Notes: generated by a model from the letters alone, not told the origin. A stretch of DNA of 64,000 bases from G963663315 sp963663315 (GCA_963663315.1 OY760176.1:1-64000); one strand, 5' to 3'; shown: positions 1-9,483, counted from the stretch's first letter. Translations and numbers: made by a program.

Positions 1-61
1 CGCATTACAATATCATTAATTCTCATTATCAGAGTAAACTTTGATGGTCAACAGATCAGGC

Positions 62-529
62 ATGACCCATTTTAATCAGAAGGGGGAAGCGCACATGGTT
101 GATGTGGGTGGAAAAGCCGTGACCAGTCGCGAGGCGATTGCGGAAGGTCGGATCGTGATGTCATCAGAAACACTTGAAATGATTCAGCACGGCGCCAACG
201 AGAAAGGAGATGTCCTTGCTATTGCGCGGATAGCAGGGATCATGGCTGCGAAAAAGACGGCGGATCTGGTGCCCCTGTGTCACCCGATCATGCTCACTCG
301 CGTGAGCATCGAATTCGAATTTGACCTGCCTGCTACCAGCATTGTCTGCCGCGCTGTGACCCGGACCACTGAAAGAACAGGAGTGGAAATGGAAGCGTTG
401 ACCGCAGTACAGGTGGCGTTACTGACCATATACGATATGTGCAAGGCAACCGACCGGGGGATGGAAATGCACGCCATCAGATTGAACCATAAATCGGGGG
501 GCAAATCCGGGGAGTGGAATCGGTATTGA
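62..529 (+). CDS. moaC: Cyclic pyranopterin monophosphate synthase MoaC
   Basis: MoaC converts the 8-substituted GTP intermediate made by MoaA into cyclic pyranopterin monophosphate, the second step of molybdenum cofactor synthesis in the cytoplasm. The protein has 155 residues, close to the family's usual 155-165. It shows the hallmark segments MVDVGGKA near the N-terminus, KGDVLAIARIAGI, PLCHPI and TGVEMEALTAV followed by IYDMCKA. The ATG at 62 is preferred because the MTHFNQKGEAHMVDV start matches the family; a TTG/ATG at 41/44 would add only a few residues. The end overlaps the GTG start of moeA by 16 bases, indicating one transcript. Identification is firm. Confidence 0.95.
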   Translation: MTHFNQKGEAHMVDVGGKAVTSREAIAEGRIVMSSETLEMIQHGANEKGDVLAIARIAGIMAAKKTADLVPLCHPIMLTRVSIEFEFDLPATSIVCRAVTRTTERTGVEMEALTAVQVALLTIYDMCKATDRGMEMHAIRLNHKSGGKSGEWNRY

Positions 530-1830
530 AGCCTTATGCCCCCGATCCGGATCAATCTCCAGACCAGACTGAAGTGAATAAACAGACCGATTCCGTATCC
601 TGCGATTTCGATCCGTCGGCGATCACGGTGAATCAGGCCAGATCGCATATTCATGAAGCGGTAGTTGCGGTACAGGATATTGAGACTCTGGGGCTGCATT
701 CATTACTTGGCCGGGTCGCAGCCACCGATATCGTCAGTACTTCCGACGTCCCCAACCACACCAATTCAGCGATGGATGGGTACGCGATCAACAGTCTCGA
801 CCTGGTTGAAAGCGGCGACGGTGAGCTTGAAATGATCGGCGCGTCATTCGCCGGCGCTCCATTTCGTGGGACGGTCAGTCCAGGAGAATGTGTCCGCATT
901 ATGACCGGCGCCGTGATGCCGGTTGGCACGGATACGGTCGTGATGCAGGAAAGGGTCGTGGTCAATCGGCAGCAGGTAACGATTTTCCCGGGCGAAAAGC
1001 GATGTGATAATGTGCGCTATGCCGGGGAAGATATCAAAACCGGTGATGTGGTGATTCCATCCGGTAAGCGAATCGGCGCCTCTCAACTTGGTTTGCTTGC
1101 CGCAATAGGCCAAAGCGAGATCCCCGTTTTTCGCAAACCGAAGATTGCCTGGTTTTCCAATGGAGATGAACTGAAGCCGGTTGGTACGCCGCTCCAGCCA
1201 GGCGAAGTCTATGACTCGAACCGGTATACCCTGCACGCAATGTTGAGCGGTCTGGGTGTGGACCGGATTGACCTCGGAGTAGTCAAGGATGATCCGGCTG
1301 CGATCAGGGAAACGATCGTAGCAGCCTCGAAGCAGGCCGATGTCGTGATTTCGACAGCAGGCGCTTCTGTCGGCGATGCGGATTATATCAGGGAAATACT
1401 GACCAGCCTTGGAGGGGTTCGTTTCTGGAAGGTGGCCATCAAACCCGGCAGACCCTTGTCGTTTGGCAAACTCGGCAGCAGTCTGTTTTTCGGATTGCCG
1501 GGAAACCCTGTTTCGGTGATGGTAACATTCCAGATATTCGTTGCGCCCGCTATCCGGCAGATTTCAGGGGAGAAATACAGCGTCCCCATGGCGCTGAAGA
1601 TGAGAACAACGACAGATTTGCGCAAACGCCGGGGGCGGATGGAATATCAACGCGGAATCATGTCACTGAACGATCACGGTGAAACCATGGTCGCTTCAAC
1701 CGGAGAACAGGGTTCGGGCATCCTGAGTTCGATGAGTCGGGCAAACTGCTTCATCATCCTGCCGGATGACTGTGATGGTGTGAAGGCAGGAGAATGGGTA
1801 GCGGTACAGCCCTTTGACCAGAATAGTTAG
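514..1830 (+). CDS. moeA: Molybdopterin molybdenumtransferase MoeA
   Basis: MoeA inserts molybdate into adenylylated molybdopterin, the last step of molybdenum cofactor synthesis. The 438-residue product carries the MoeA N-terminal motif SAMDGYA, the RIMTGAVMP segment, the MoCF-binding segment VISTAGASVGDADYI and the GLPGNPVSVMV signature. The first ~30 residues are a poorly conserved extension relative to typical 400-residue MoeA proteins. The start is a GTG inside the end of moaC, so the two are translationally coupled. Only two bases separate its stop from the next gene. Confidence 0.95.
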   Translation: MESVLKPYAPDPDQSPDQTEVNKQTDSVSCDFDPSAITVNQARSHIHEAVVAVQDIETLGLHSLLGRVAATDIVSTSDVPNHTNSAMDGYAINSLDLVESGDGELEMIGASFAGAPFRGTVSPGECVRIMTGAVMPVGTDTVVMQERVVVNRQQVTIFPGEKRCDNVRYAGEDIKTGDVVIPSGKRIGASQLGLLAAIGQSEIPVFRKPKIAWFSNGDELKPVGTPLQPGEVYDSNRYTLHAMLSGLGVDRIDLGVVKDDPAAIRETIVAASKQADVVISTAGASVGDADYIREILTSLGGVRFWKVAIKPGRPLSFGKLGSSLFFGLPGNPVSVMVTFQIFVAPAIRQISGEKYSVPMALKMRTTTDLRKRRGRMEYQRGIMSLNDHGETMVASTGEQGSGILSSMSRANCFIILPDDCDGVKAGEWVAVQPFDQNS

Positions 1831-1832
1831 TC

Positions 1833-2588
1833 ATGTTCAACGCTGATCAAACCGAAGAATTCAGCCGTCTGGGCTTCATCATTGAACGGCAATTGGTCGA
1901 CGTGGACACTTGCCGGAAAATGCTGGATGTCGTACACAACTCATTACATCCGCCTCTGGGTCCGCTTGAATTCGAAACCGATGTGCAGTACCTGGGCTCC
2001 CCGACAGGTCGCCTGTCTCCCGGTGGCGATACTCCCCGCAGGCTGTTGCATGCCTTTACCCGGGATGCCGTGTTTCGAATCTGGGCCACCTCACCGAAGG
2101 TTGCCGGCCGGGTAAAACGGTTGCTGGCGTCGGATCACATTGCAGTTTCCCAGAATCATCATAACTGCATCATGACCAAGCACCCTGGATTCAGCAGCGA
2201 AACATTGTGGCATCAGGATATCCGCTACTGGTTGTTCGACAAACCGGATCTGGTCAGTGTCTGGCTGGCGCTTGGTGAGGAGCACGCCAGCAATGGCGGT
2301 ATCCGGTTGATCCCCGGGTCTCACCGGCAACACCTGGACCGTGGTCGATTTGATGCCTCCCTGTTCCTGCGCCCCGACCTTGATGAAAACCGCATTCTTA
2401 TCGACAGCGCAGTTACTGCCGAACTCTCCCAGGGAGATGTGCTTTTTTTTCATAGCAGAACCATCCATGCCGCGGGTCAGAACATTACCAACCAGGTGAA
2501 AACCTCCGTTATCTTCACCTATCGGGACGAAGGCAATCTGCCTCTCGCTGAATCACGCTCAGCCAGATACCCGGATATCCCCTGTTAA
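1833..2588 (+). CDS. Phytanoyl-CoA dioxygenase (PhyH) family protein
   Basis: This is a 251-residue Fe(II)/2-oxoglutarate-dependent oxygenase of the PhyH type. The iron-binding facial triad is visible as the HQD of 'LWHQDIRYW' and the distal His of 'FHSRTIHAAGQN', and the RxS-type 2-oxoglutarate anchor would lie just downstream. The substrate cannot be told from sequence; family members hydroxylate diverse small metabolites. The start lies two bases after moeA, so it is co-transcribed with the cofactor genes, though no functional link is apparent. Its 3' end overlaps the convergent oxidoreductase gene by four bases. Confidence 0.85.
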   Translation: MFNADQTEEFSRLGFIIERQLVDVDTCRKMLDVVHNSLHPPLGPLEFETDVQYLGSPTGRLSPGGDTPRRLLHAFTRDAVFRIWATSPKVAGRVKRLLASDHIAVSQNHHNCIMTKHPGFSSETLWHQDIRYWLFDKPDLVSVWLALGEEHASNGGIRLIPGSHRQHLDRGRFDASLFLRPDLDENRILIDSAVTAELSQGDVLFFHSRTIHAAGQNITNQVKTSVIFTYRDEGNLPLAESRSARYPDIPC

Positions 2589-3574
2589 TGGGCCATATTA
2601 ATGATAACGCAACCATCGAGTCCGCCTTTTTCAATAGACTCATGGGCACTGGCAATTTCCCCAAGCGACCAGGTCTCGGCGATTCGATGTCTTAACAGAC
2701 CCTGTTCCAAAGAATGATAAATATCATCAATAGCCTGTTGTTTCGCCTGCTCGGGCATGTTGTAGACCAATACCATGTTCAGTGAAATATTCTTGAACAT
2801 CAATGGATAAAACGGGATTACCGGTTCTGGCGCAAGGGAAGATGAATAAGTGGATATGGTGCCGTTGTTGTTCAGCAACGTTGCACTTGTTTTTGCATTG
2901 ACCCCGAATTCCACGTCAACAATGTGATCAACTCCTGCTCCATCGGTCACTCGATTAATCTCGTCAATCAGATTATCCTGCCGATAATTTAATACTATAT
3001 CTGCGTTGGTTTGTCTGGCAATCCGGCAACGGGCATCGCTCCCTGCGGTAGCAATCACGTATGCACCGGCCAGTTTTGCCCACTGTGCTGCATAATAACC
3101 CACACGCCCGGAAGCCCCTGTTACCAGAACGTACTTGCCGGATAAATTGCCGACATTCCGGACACAGCGGTGGGCGGTCATAATCGGAATTCCGATACAG
3201 GCCCCCACATCGAATCCCGTATTGTCCGGCAGCGCCGGGGCCATCGCAGAAGGCAGCGTTACATACTGTGCAGCGGTACCACAGTTGCGGGCGAATTGTG
3301 CCTGATAAACCCAAACCCGCTGACCACACTGCTGTTCAGGAACGCCCTCACCGACCGCATCAATCACTCCGGCGCCATCACTATGAGGAATCACAAAACC
3401 ATTTTCGAAGCCAGCTGGCTGCGCCCCCGCTCTTTTTTTCACGTCAGAGGGATTCACAGCAGAAGTATGTAACCGGACCCTCACTTCGCCTCTTTCAGGC
3501 TCTGGCATGGCGCGGTCACCATATTGCAGAACATCGCGGGCCTCACCCTGCTTTTCATACCATACCGCTTTCAT
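2585..3574 (-). CDS. Quinone reductase-like MDR family NADP-dependent oxidoreductase
   Basis: This 329-residue medium-chain dehydrogenase/reductase resembles NADPH:quinone oxidoreductases. The N-terminus MKAVWYEKQGEARDVLQYGD is the GroES-like catalytic domain, and the Rossmann domain contains VLVTGASGRVGYYAAQWAK, a variant of the usual GAxGGVG motif. Structural zinc ligands are not evident, as expected for the quinone-reductase branch. It is followed by the SDR gene upstream on the same strand (25 bases apart), so both may be co-transcribed. The physiological substrate is unknown. Confidence 0.88.
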   Translation of the reverse strand: MKAVWYEKQGEARDVLQYGDRAMPEPERGEVRVRLHTSAVNPSDVKKRAGAQPAGFENGFVIPHSDGAGVIDAVGEGVPEQQCGQRVWVYQAQFARNCGTAAQYVTLPSAMAPALPDNTGFDVGACIGIPIMTAHRCVRNVGNLSGKYVLVTGASGRVGYYAAQWAKLAGAYVIATAGSDARCRIARQTNADIVLNYRQDNLIDEINRVTDGAGVDHIVDVEFGVNAKTSATLLNNNGTISTYSSSLAPEPVIPFYPLMFKNISLNMVLVYNMPEQAKQQAIDDIYHSLEQGLLRHRIAETWSLGEIASAHESIEKGGLDGCVIINMAH

Positions 3575-3598
3575 TTTTCCTGATTACCCATGATGATT

Positions 3599-4390
3599 TT
3601 AAAGTGCGGTATAGCCTCCATCGACGATCAGGGAGTGCCCGCTGACAAACTTTGACGCCCCGGCGCACAAAAAGATAACCGGCCCGACAAAATCCTCAGG
3701 CTGACCCCGCCTGCCCAAAGGTGTCCACTTTAACACCTCACGTTCCAGTTCAGGGGTCGTGCGTATTTCGCTTTTACCTCCCATCGGATGGGTCGTATAT
3801 CCGGGATTGACCGTGTTTACCCGTATATCATACTGTCCCCATTCCGCCGCCAGTTGCCGACACATCATATCCACACCACCTTTGGAGGCGCCATAAGCGG
3901 TTAGTCCATCGAATGCAACCAGACTGCCGTTTGACGAAGTCATCACGATCGAACCGCCCTTGCCCTGTTTGATGAGTTGTGTTCCTGCTGCCTGGGCACA
4001 GTAAAAACAGCCTGTGAGATTGACATTGATGACCGTATGCCATTCTTCTTCGGCAATATCTTCAGGCTTCGCCACTCGGTTCACGCCGTGGTTGATGACC
4101 ACACTTTCAATACTGCCGAATTGTTCAACTGCCGTATTGATCATATCGTCACAGCGACTGCGCATCGTCGCATCAAACACACAGTGAATCGCTGTTCCCC
4201 CGTGTTGCCGTATTTCTGCCGCGGTTTCCTCAACCTTGCTTCGGGTTCGGCCTGCTACCACTACGTTCGCACCCGCTGCGCTCAGGCCGAGCGCCATCGC
4301 CTTGCCCAGGCCATAACCGCCGCCGGTGACGACAATACTCTGCCCGCTCAGGTCGAACAGGGACTGCGCCCCGACAGAATCGTCAGACAT
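3599..4390 (-). CDS. Short-chain dehydrogenase/reductase
   Basis: This 263-residue SDR has the cofactor motif TGGGYGLGKA (TGxxxGxG), the NHG segment in 'VINHGVNR', the catalytic Ser in 'IVMTSSNGS' and the YxxxK pair in 'AYGASKGG'. It ends with the usual 'VSGHSLIVDGGYTAL'. It is probably a 3-oxoacyl-ACP reductase-like or polyol dehydrogenase-like enzyme; the substrate cannot be assigned. A GGAG ribosome-binding site lies a few bases upstream of the ATG. It is upstream of, and probably co-transcribed with, the MDR oxidoreductase. Confidence 0.9.
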   Translation of the reverse strand: MSDDSVGAQSLFDLSGQSIVVTGGGYGLGKAMALGLSAAGANVVVAGRTRSKVEETAAEIRQHGGTAIHCVFDATMRSRCDDMINTAVEQFGSIESVVINHGVNRVAKPEDIAEEEWHTVINVNLTGCFYCAQAAGTQLIKQGKGGSIVMTSSNGSLVAFDGLTAYGASKGGVDMMCRQLAAEWGQYDIRVNTVNPGYTTHPMGGKSEIRTTPELEREVLKWTPLGRRGQPEDFVGPVIFLCAGASKFVSGHSLIVDGGYTAL

Positions 4391-4460
4391 GATTTTCTCC
4401 TGTAGTACGGTTACGCAAACCGGTATCGCAAGGCGACTCTACCATATACGTGTGACCGGT

Positions 4461-4958
4461 TCAGCGATAACGGATCGCGGTGATCATGTAAATCTCCTTG
4501 CCATCCCGCGTTCTCAACACAACTTCATCGCCGACTTCCTTTTTTAACAGAGCCCGCGCCATCGGTGAGTCCACGCTGATGTATCCCCTGCTGCTGTCAC
4601 TATCGATCTCATCGCCACCGACAATCCGGTATTCGACTTCTTCACCATTGTCTTTTTCCAGACTGACCCAGGCGCTGAAAAACACCCGATTCTCATCCCC
4701 GACTCCGGAAACGACAGTCAGATTCGGCAATCGTTTTTGCAGATAGCGTATGCGGCGGTCTATTTCCGCCAATTGCTTTTTCCGGTAAATATACTCTGCG
4801 TTCTCCGAACGGTCCCCTTCCGCCGCCGCTGCCGATAACGCTTTTGTGACTCCAGAACGCTTCTTCCAGATCGCGATTTCCTCGCGCTGCAGTGTCTCGA
4901 AACCCTGTTCGGTAATATAGGGTGTCGATGGTTTTTGCGGGGGTCTATATCGGCTCAT
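4461..4958 (-). CDS. greB: Transcription elongation factor GreB
   Basis: GreB binds the RNA polymerase secondary channel and stimulates cleavage of backtracked transcripts. The 165-residue form starting at MSRYRPP matches the family length. The N-terminal coiled coil includes GDRSENAEYIYRKKQL with the acidic tip residues, followed by RRIRYLQKRL, and the C-terminal FKBP-like domain ends with DSPMARALLKKEVGDEV. A further upstream ATG at 5078 would overlap the ABC transporter gene and adds an unrelated N-terminus, so the start at 4958 is chosen. It lies just downstream of the ABC exporter on the same strand. Confidence 0.93.
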   Translation of the reverse strand: MSRYRPPQKPSTPYITEQGFETLQREEIAIWKKRSGVTKALSAAAAEGDRSENAEYIYRKKQLAEIDRRIRYLQKRLPNLTVVSGVGDENRVFFSAWVSLEKDNGEEVEYRIVGGDEIDSDSSRGYISVDSPMARALLKKEVGDEVVLRTRDGKEIYMITAIRYR

Positions 4959-4983
4959 GTCCGAACCGGTACTGTCGGCGCCA

Positions 4984-6762
4984 TCAATTTTCGCTGGCTT
5001 TTCTTTGCTGTAATTTCCACATTTGCCCGTACAACCCTGACTGGGTGACCAGAAAATCGTGGCTGCCGCGCTCTGCAATGCTTCCCTGGTCGAGCACGAT
5101 TATCTCATCAGCGCCGACTATCGTTGACAACCGATGGGCAATCACCAGTGTTGTATTGTCAGCCGACACGCTTTTCAGGGCTTTTTGAATTGCATTCTCC
5201 GAACGGCTGTCCAATGAAGAGGTCGCCTCGTCGAAAATCAGGATCCTCGCTCCCTTAAGCGCGACCCGGGCAATGGCGACCCGTTGCTTCTCTCCGCCGG
5301 AAAGTTTCAGACCCCGTTCACCGACCAGAATATCGTAACCCTGGGGGTGAGAAGAAATAAATTCATGGATCTGTGCGATCCTGGCCGCTCCAGCGATTTG
5401 TTCATCCGTCGACCCAGAACGACCATAATCGATATTGTACCGGATAGTCTCATTGAACAGCACTGTATCCTGCGGCACGACACCCATTACAGACCGCACG
5501 CTTTCCTGGGTCAGTGATTTTATATCCTGATCGTCTATTGAAATCGATCCGGCATCCGGGTCATATAAACGCAGCAATAATTTAGCCAGCGTCGACTTGC
5601 CTGACCCCGAAGGGCCGACCACGGCCAGAGTGCTGCCACCGGGGATAGTGAAACTGATGTCTTTCAGCGTTTTCAGGTCTTGCTGGTAGGCGAAACTGAC
5701 CCGGTCAAATCTGATTTCTCCCTGACTGAGCGATAGTGGCATCGCACCCGGTTGATCGGTGATCTCTGGATTTACATCGATCAAATCAAACATGCGCTCC
5801 ATGTCCACCAGAGAATGATTCAAATCCCGATAAACCGAACCGAGAAAATTGAGTGGGATATAGAGTTGAATCAAAAATACGTTAACCATGACGAAGTCGC
5901 CGATGGTCAACTCGCCTTGTTTGACTCCGGAAGCAGCCATGATCATCAAAATGGTCAGCCCAACGGCAATGATCAGTCCTTGCCCCGCATTCAGGAATGA
6001 GAGTGACAGACTGTTTTTGAATGAGGCATCGGACCATTGCTGCAAAGCCCGGTCATAGCCTTCTCTTTCCAGCCTTTCATTGGTAAACATCTTTACGGTT
6101 TCGTAGTTGATCAGCGAATCCAGAGCCCAGGTATTCGCCGAAGATTCGGATTCGTTCATCTGTACTCTGAATTTGGTGCGCCATCGGGTAATCCAGAAAG
6201 TACAGAAACTGTAGATCAAAATCATGACGAGGGTAATCACAACGTAGCGCACATCCAGTTGTTGCCAGAGGATGCCCAGCACGACCGTGATTTCAATGGC
6301 CACAGGCATGATGTTGAATACGACCATTCTCAGGAAATTGGTGACCGCCGTACTGCCCCGGTCAATATCCCTGGACAGCGCCCCTATTTTTCGATCCAGG
6401 TGAAACGACAATGACAGGTTGTGAAGGTGTTCGAATACCCTGGAAGATATATTCATGGCTATCTGAATCCCGGCTCGGGAAAACACCACATTGCGAATTT
6501 CATTGAACAGGATGGTACTGAGCCGCAGCAAGCCATAAGCCACCAGAAAAGCGATGGGCACAGCGATAATCGGCTCTGCATCCAGATCATCGACGATTCG
6601 TTTCAACGTCAACGGCACCGTCACATTGGCCACCCTGGCAAGCACCAGAAACAACAATGCAATGGCGATTCGTATTCGATGCTTCCACAGGTATGGCAGC
6701 AAGCGTCCTGATATACGCCAGTTGCCTTTTTGATCGTTGGAAACCTGTATGCGGGGAGTCAT
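4984..6762 (-). CDS. Atm1/HMT-type ABC exporter (fused permease and ATPase)
   Basis: This 592-residue half-transporter has an N-terminal six-helix ABC membrane domain (about residues 1-320) and a C-terminal nucleotide-binding domain (about 340-580). It has Walker A GPSGSGKST, the signature LSGGEKQRVAIARV, Walker B ILIFDEATSSLD and the H-loop IAHRLST. The N-terminal pattern and loops resemble the Atm1/HMT1 family, which in proteobacteria exports glutathione-linked sulfur or metal conjugates and affects metal tolerance or Fe-S maturation. It probably acts as a homodimer in the inner membrane. The promoter is in the 63-base divergent gap before trhO. Confidence 0.87.
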   Translation of the reverse strand: MTPRIQVSNDQKGNWRISGRLLPYLWKHRIRIAIALLFLVLARVANVTVPLTLKRIVDDLDAEPIIAVPIAFLVAYGLLRLSTILFNEIRNVVFSRAGIQIAMNISSRVFEHLHNLSLSFHLDRKIGALSRDIDRGSTAVTNFLRMVVFNIMPVAIEITVVLGILWQQLDVRYVVITLVMILIYSFCTFWITRWRTKFRVQMNESESSANTWALDSLINYETVKMFTNERLEREGYDRALQQWSDASFKNSLSLSFLNAGQGLIIAVGLTILMIMAASGVKQGELTIGDFVMVNVFLIQLYIPLNFLGSVYRDLNHSLVDMERMFDLIDVNPEITDQPGAMPLSLSQGEIRFDRVSFAYQQDLKTLKDISFTIPGGSTLAVVGPSGSGKSTLAKLLLRLYDPDAGSISIDDQDIKSLTQESVRSVMGVVPQDTVLFNETIRYNIDYGRSGSTDEQIAGAARIAQIHEFISSHPQGYDILVGERGLKLSGGEKQRVAIARVALKGARILIFDEATSSLDSRSENAIQKALKSVSADNTTLVIAHRLSTIVGADEIIVLDQGSIAERGSHDFLVTQSGLYGQMWKLQQRKASEN

Positions 6763-6825
6763 CGAGTGTGGAAAGGGGTCAGGGGTTTAAGATATAGTAA
6801 CCGATTTCAGCCTGAAGGAAATTCA

Positions 6826-7770
6826 ATGACAGAACCTGCAGACAACATTGTGGTTTGCACATTTTATAAATTCACGTCGCTTGATCACTACGTTTCCCTT
6901 CAGCAACCGATTCTGAATCAATTGTCCGTCAACCGCATCGCAGGCACTTTGCTGCTTGCGAAAGAAGGAATCAATGGCACTATCGCTGGTGAGCAGGAAA
7001 GAATAGATGAATTTCTGAAGTGGCTGGAGGGACAAGCCGAATTTTCAGGCATTGAAAAAAAGGAATCAAGAGCAGACCAGTTGCCATTCAAACGCACCCG
7101 GGTCAAACTGAAAAATGAAATTGTCACCATGGGCGTCGACGGCATTGACCCGTCGGACCTGGCGGGAACTTACGTTGATCCTGAAGACTGGAATGCGCTG
7201 ATGGAAGACCCCGAAACGCTTCTGGTGGACACCCGAAACGAATACGAGATCGAAGTGGGGCACTTTGAAAATGCGGTTAACCCTCATACGACAAATTTCA
7301 GGGAATTTCCGCAATTCGCATTGGAAAATCTCGATCCGGAAAAGCACAAAAAAATCGCAATGTACTGTACTGGCGGCATACGTTGTGAAAAATCCACCGC
7401 ATTCCTGAAACAGAACGGTTTCGAATCCGTATATCATCTTAGAGGCGGTATCCTGAAGTATCTCGAAACTGTCCCTGTGTCGGAGTCCAGGTGGCAAGGT
7501 GAATGCTTTGTATTCGATGAACGGGTCACTGTCGACCATGATTTGAACAAAGGCAGTTACGACCAGTGTCATGGCTGCAGGATGCCGATCAGCGAACAGG
7601 ACATGGCCAGTGAGTATTACCAGGCGGGCGTAAGTTGCCCCATATGTTATGGCAAGCGCTCAAAGCAGGACAAAGCCAGGTTTGCAGAACGGGAGAGACA
7701 GGTTCAATTGGCGGAAGATCGCGGGGAGAAACATATTGGACCACAAGCGGTTGGAGATTTAACTGCATAA
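6826..7770 (+). CDS. trhO: tRNA uridine-34 hydroxylase TrhO (rhodanese-like, YceA)
   Basis: TrhO hydroxylates uridine 34 of certain tRNAs in a prephenate-dependent manner as part of wobble base modification. The 314-residue protein has the N-terminal acylphosphatase-like segment (GTLLLAKEGINGTIAG), the rhodanese domain with active-site loop YCTGGIRCEKS, and a C-terminal zinc-binding segment with CHGCRMPI and CPICYG. The ATG at 6826 has a GAAGGA ribosome-binding site about 8 bases upstream; an earlier in-frame start at 6730 lies inside the divergent ABC gene and is rejected. Confidence 0.93.
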   Translation: MTEPADNIVVCTFYKFTSLDHYVSLQQPILNQLSVNRIAGTLLLAKEGINGTIAGEQERIDEFLKWLEGQAEFSGIEKKESRADQLPFKRTRVKLKNEIVTMGVDGIDPSDLAGTYVDPEDWNALMEDPETLLVDTRNEYEIEVGHFENAVNPHTTNFREFPQFALENLDPEKHKKIAMYCTGGIRCEKSTAFLKQNGFESVYHLRGGILKYLETVPVSESRWQGECFVFDERVTVDHDLNKGSYDQCHGCRMPISEQDMASEYYQAGVSCPICYGKRSKQDKARFAERERQVQLAEDRGEKHIGPQAVGDLTA

Positions 7771-8001
7771 ACCGGGTATTATCGCTTACCTGTGGTATTG
7801 ATTCCTGAAATATGATAGCATTTTTCCTGTCAGAGATCATCTGACAAACAGGAATTGACGGCACGCCCAGTCTTTTCTGGTATTCCGAAGGCCTTGCGGC
7901 CTGTGTCATCTTTAACCCATTGAGGATGCCTTATCCCGGATGGGTTAGCGCATCTGTGACTCTGTGGGTATTTATCACTAAACAACAAACAGGAGTTTGT
8001 T
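7771..8001. promoter_or_regulatory. Leader region before the conjugation-type genes
   Basis: This gap carries the junction between the chromosomal block and the first ICE-type gene. It contains an inverted repeat with arms AACCCAT (7915-7921) and ATGGGTT (7940-7946), and an AGGAG ribosome-binding site at about 7991 before the DUF3577 gene. No integrase or tRNA attachment site is visible. A regulatory role for the inverted repeat is an inference. Confidence 0.35.
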
Positions 8002-8451
8002 ATGTCCAAAGAAAATAAAAATAATTCTTTCTACGATCTTCACATCAGCGGGATCGGATTTCTCAACCGGATTCGTATGGTAACGCCGAAGAATGGCAAT
8101 CCATTCATGGCCGTCACTGTCGGACTTCAGGATGGCGAAGTCGTTGAAGGGGACTATTCGAAGGTGTCCACGTCTTACCTTGATTGCCGTGTATTCGGTT
8201 CGCGGGCGTTCGATATTCTGAATGACCATGTCCTTGAAGGGAATGTTGATCAGGAAAATACAATGATACGGGCGGTAGTCAAAACAGGGGGGTTGGATGT
8301 TGATTCGTTCACCTATTCACAGGGGCCGAAACAGGGCCAGAATGGGGTATCGCTGAAAAGTCGACTGCTTCAGATCAAGCATCTCTACATTGGTGGCAAT
8401 GAGGTTGATCTATCCGGTTATCAGAATTCGGACAAGCAGGCGGGCGGGTAA
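8002..8451 (+). CDS. DUF3577 / STY4534-family ICE protein
   Basis: This 149-residue protein matches the DUF3577 family, which is found in GI/ICE-type integrative elements and described as an ICE replication-type protein. The conserved N-terminal pattern 'YDLHISGIGFLNRIRMV' followed by a small OB-like beta-rich domain is visible, including 'DCRVFGSRAFDIL'. Its exact biochemical role is not established; a single-strand-DNA-binding-like role is plausible from the fold-like pattern. It is followed by a convergent trbB gene, which is unusual because ICE genes generally run together. It marks the left end of the conjugation remnant. Confidence 0.75.
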   Translation: MSKENKNNSFYDLHISGIGFLNRIRMVTPKNGNPFMAVTVGLQDGEVVEGDYSKVSTSYLDCRVFGSRAFDILNDHVLEGNVDQENTMIRAVVKTGGLDVDSFTYSQGPKQGQNGVSLKSRLLQIKHLYIGGNEVDLSGYQNSDKQAGG

Positions 8452-8470
8452 CGGTCGCGGATAAACTTTG

Positions 8471-8496
8471 CCGTGCGGGGCTACGGCCCTGCACGG
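8471..8496. terminator. GC-rich hairpin between convergent DUF3577 gene and trbB
   Basis: The stem CCGTGC-GGGGC pairs with GGCCC-TGCACGG around a TAC loop, with one or two imperfections. It overlaps the last codons of trbB and lies 20 bases after the DUF3577 stop, so it could serve both convergent genes. There is no long T tract, so termination activity is only a possibility. Confidence 0.4.
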
Positions 8497-9464
8497 TCCT
8501 CCATCCGGACCTGTACCATCGACATGACATATCGTTGACCGCTCTGCGGATGACGGGATATATAGACCAACAGGTCAACAGCCTCTGTGATGACATCCCG
8601 TATAATGCCGATCTGGCGCGGCGCCTGTACATTTTCTGCACAGAGTTGCTCCAACCGCTTCAGCGCGGGGGCTGTTGCAATGCTGTTTGTATCTGCCGCA
8701 TCCGCCGCATCCGCATGTATCGTACACACGCCGCCCGCATGTCCGGTATTCCAGGCCTTCATCAACTCCCAGGCTTCACCTCCACGCACTTCGCCAATCA
8801 ATATCCGATCAGGCCGCTGGCGCAGCGCGGAACGCAGCAATTCGACCATTGGCGTGTCTTTAGTTGCGCGACTGACCACCTTGTTTCTGGCATGGCACTG
8901 TATTTCGGTAAGGTCTTCAAGAATGTACAGTCGTTCATGCGGATATCGTTCGACGATACGATGAATGATTGCATTCGCCAGCGTGGTTTTACCGGATCCT
9001 GTTGAACCGGCGATAATGATATTGTGGTGATCTGCAACGGCTTCATGGATGATTATTTTCTGCTGCTCTGTCATTCCGCCAGCGGCCACATATTCATCGA
9101 GGGTGATCAGTCGGGATGCTTTTTTTCTTATGGAAAATGTCGGGCCGCCGACCGCGACCGGAGGTATGTTTGCTTCGAATCTTGATCCATCCGGCAACTC
9201 GCAACTCAGGACCGGATTGTCCGGTGTAATGGTAACCTGATGCCAGCCGGCAATCGCATTGATTGCTGTCATGGTGTCATTCGCACCCAGATATCCGGCC
9301 TCGGTCATGGGCTGACCAAGACGTTCAATCCAGATGGCGCCGTCCGCATTACGAAGGATATCAGTCACGTTTCTGTCAGATAACGCCTGACCAACTACGC
9401 TGCCCAGCGCCCGGTCGATTTGAGCCAGCACGCGCCTGCCGACATCAGCGGCGGAGTCATTCAT
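8481..9464 (-). CDS. trbB: Conjugal transfer ATPase TrbB (VirB11 family)
   Basis: TrbB/VirB11 proteins are hexameric ATPases on the cytoplasmic side of type IV secretion channels. The 327-residue form has Walker A IIAGSTGSGKTTLANAI, an acidic Asp-box/Walker B region with RILIGEVRGGEAWELMKAWNTGH and the conserved HADAA segment (usually IHAxxA). The start at 9464 (MNDSAADVGRR) is chosen because upstream in-frame sequence is palindromic repeat array, not protein. No other trb mating-pore genes (trbC-trbL) lie beside it, so it is either orphaned or separated from its operon by rearrangement. It runs opposite to the coupling-protein cluster. Confidence 0.88.
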   Translation of the reverse strand: MNDSAADVGRRVLAQIDRALGSVVGQALSDRNVTDILRNADGAIWIERLGQPMTEAGYLGANDTMTAINAIAGWHQVTITPDNPVLSCELPDGSRFEANIPPVAVGGPTFSIRKKASRLITLDEYVAAGGMTEQQKIIIHEAVADHHNIIIAGSTGSGKTTLANAIIHRIVERYPHERLYILEDLTEIQCHARNKVVSRATKDTPMVELLRSALRQRPDRILIGEVRGGEAWELMKAWNTGHAGGVCTIHADAADAADTNSIATAPALKRLEQLCAENVQAPRQIGIIRDVITEAVDLLVYISRHPQSGQRYVMSMVQVRMEDRAGP

Positions 9465-9483
9465 ACCTGCCACCGCCACCGTA

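Noticed and set aside
4984..6762. Possibility that the ABC gene is a lipid A exporter (MsbA)
   Set aside because: The N-terminal pattern and the gene neighbours do not fit MsbA, which usually precedes lpxK. Atm1/HMT type is more consistent, though substrate is open.
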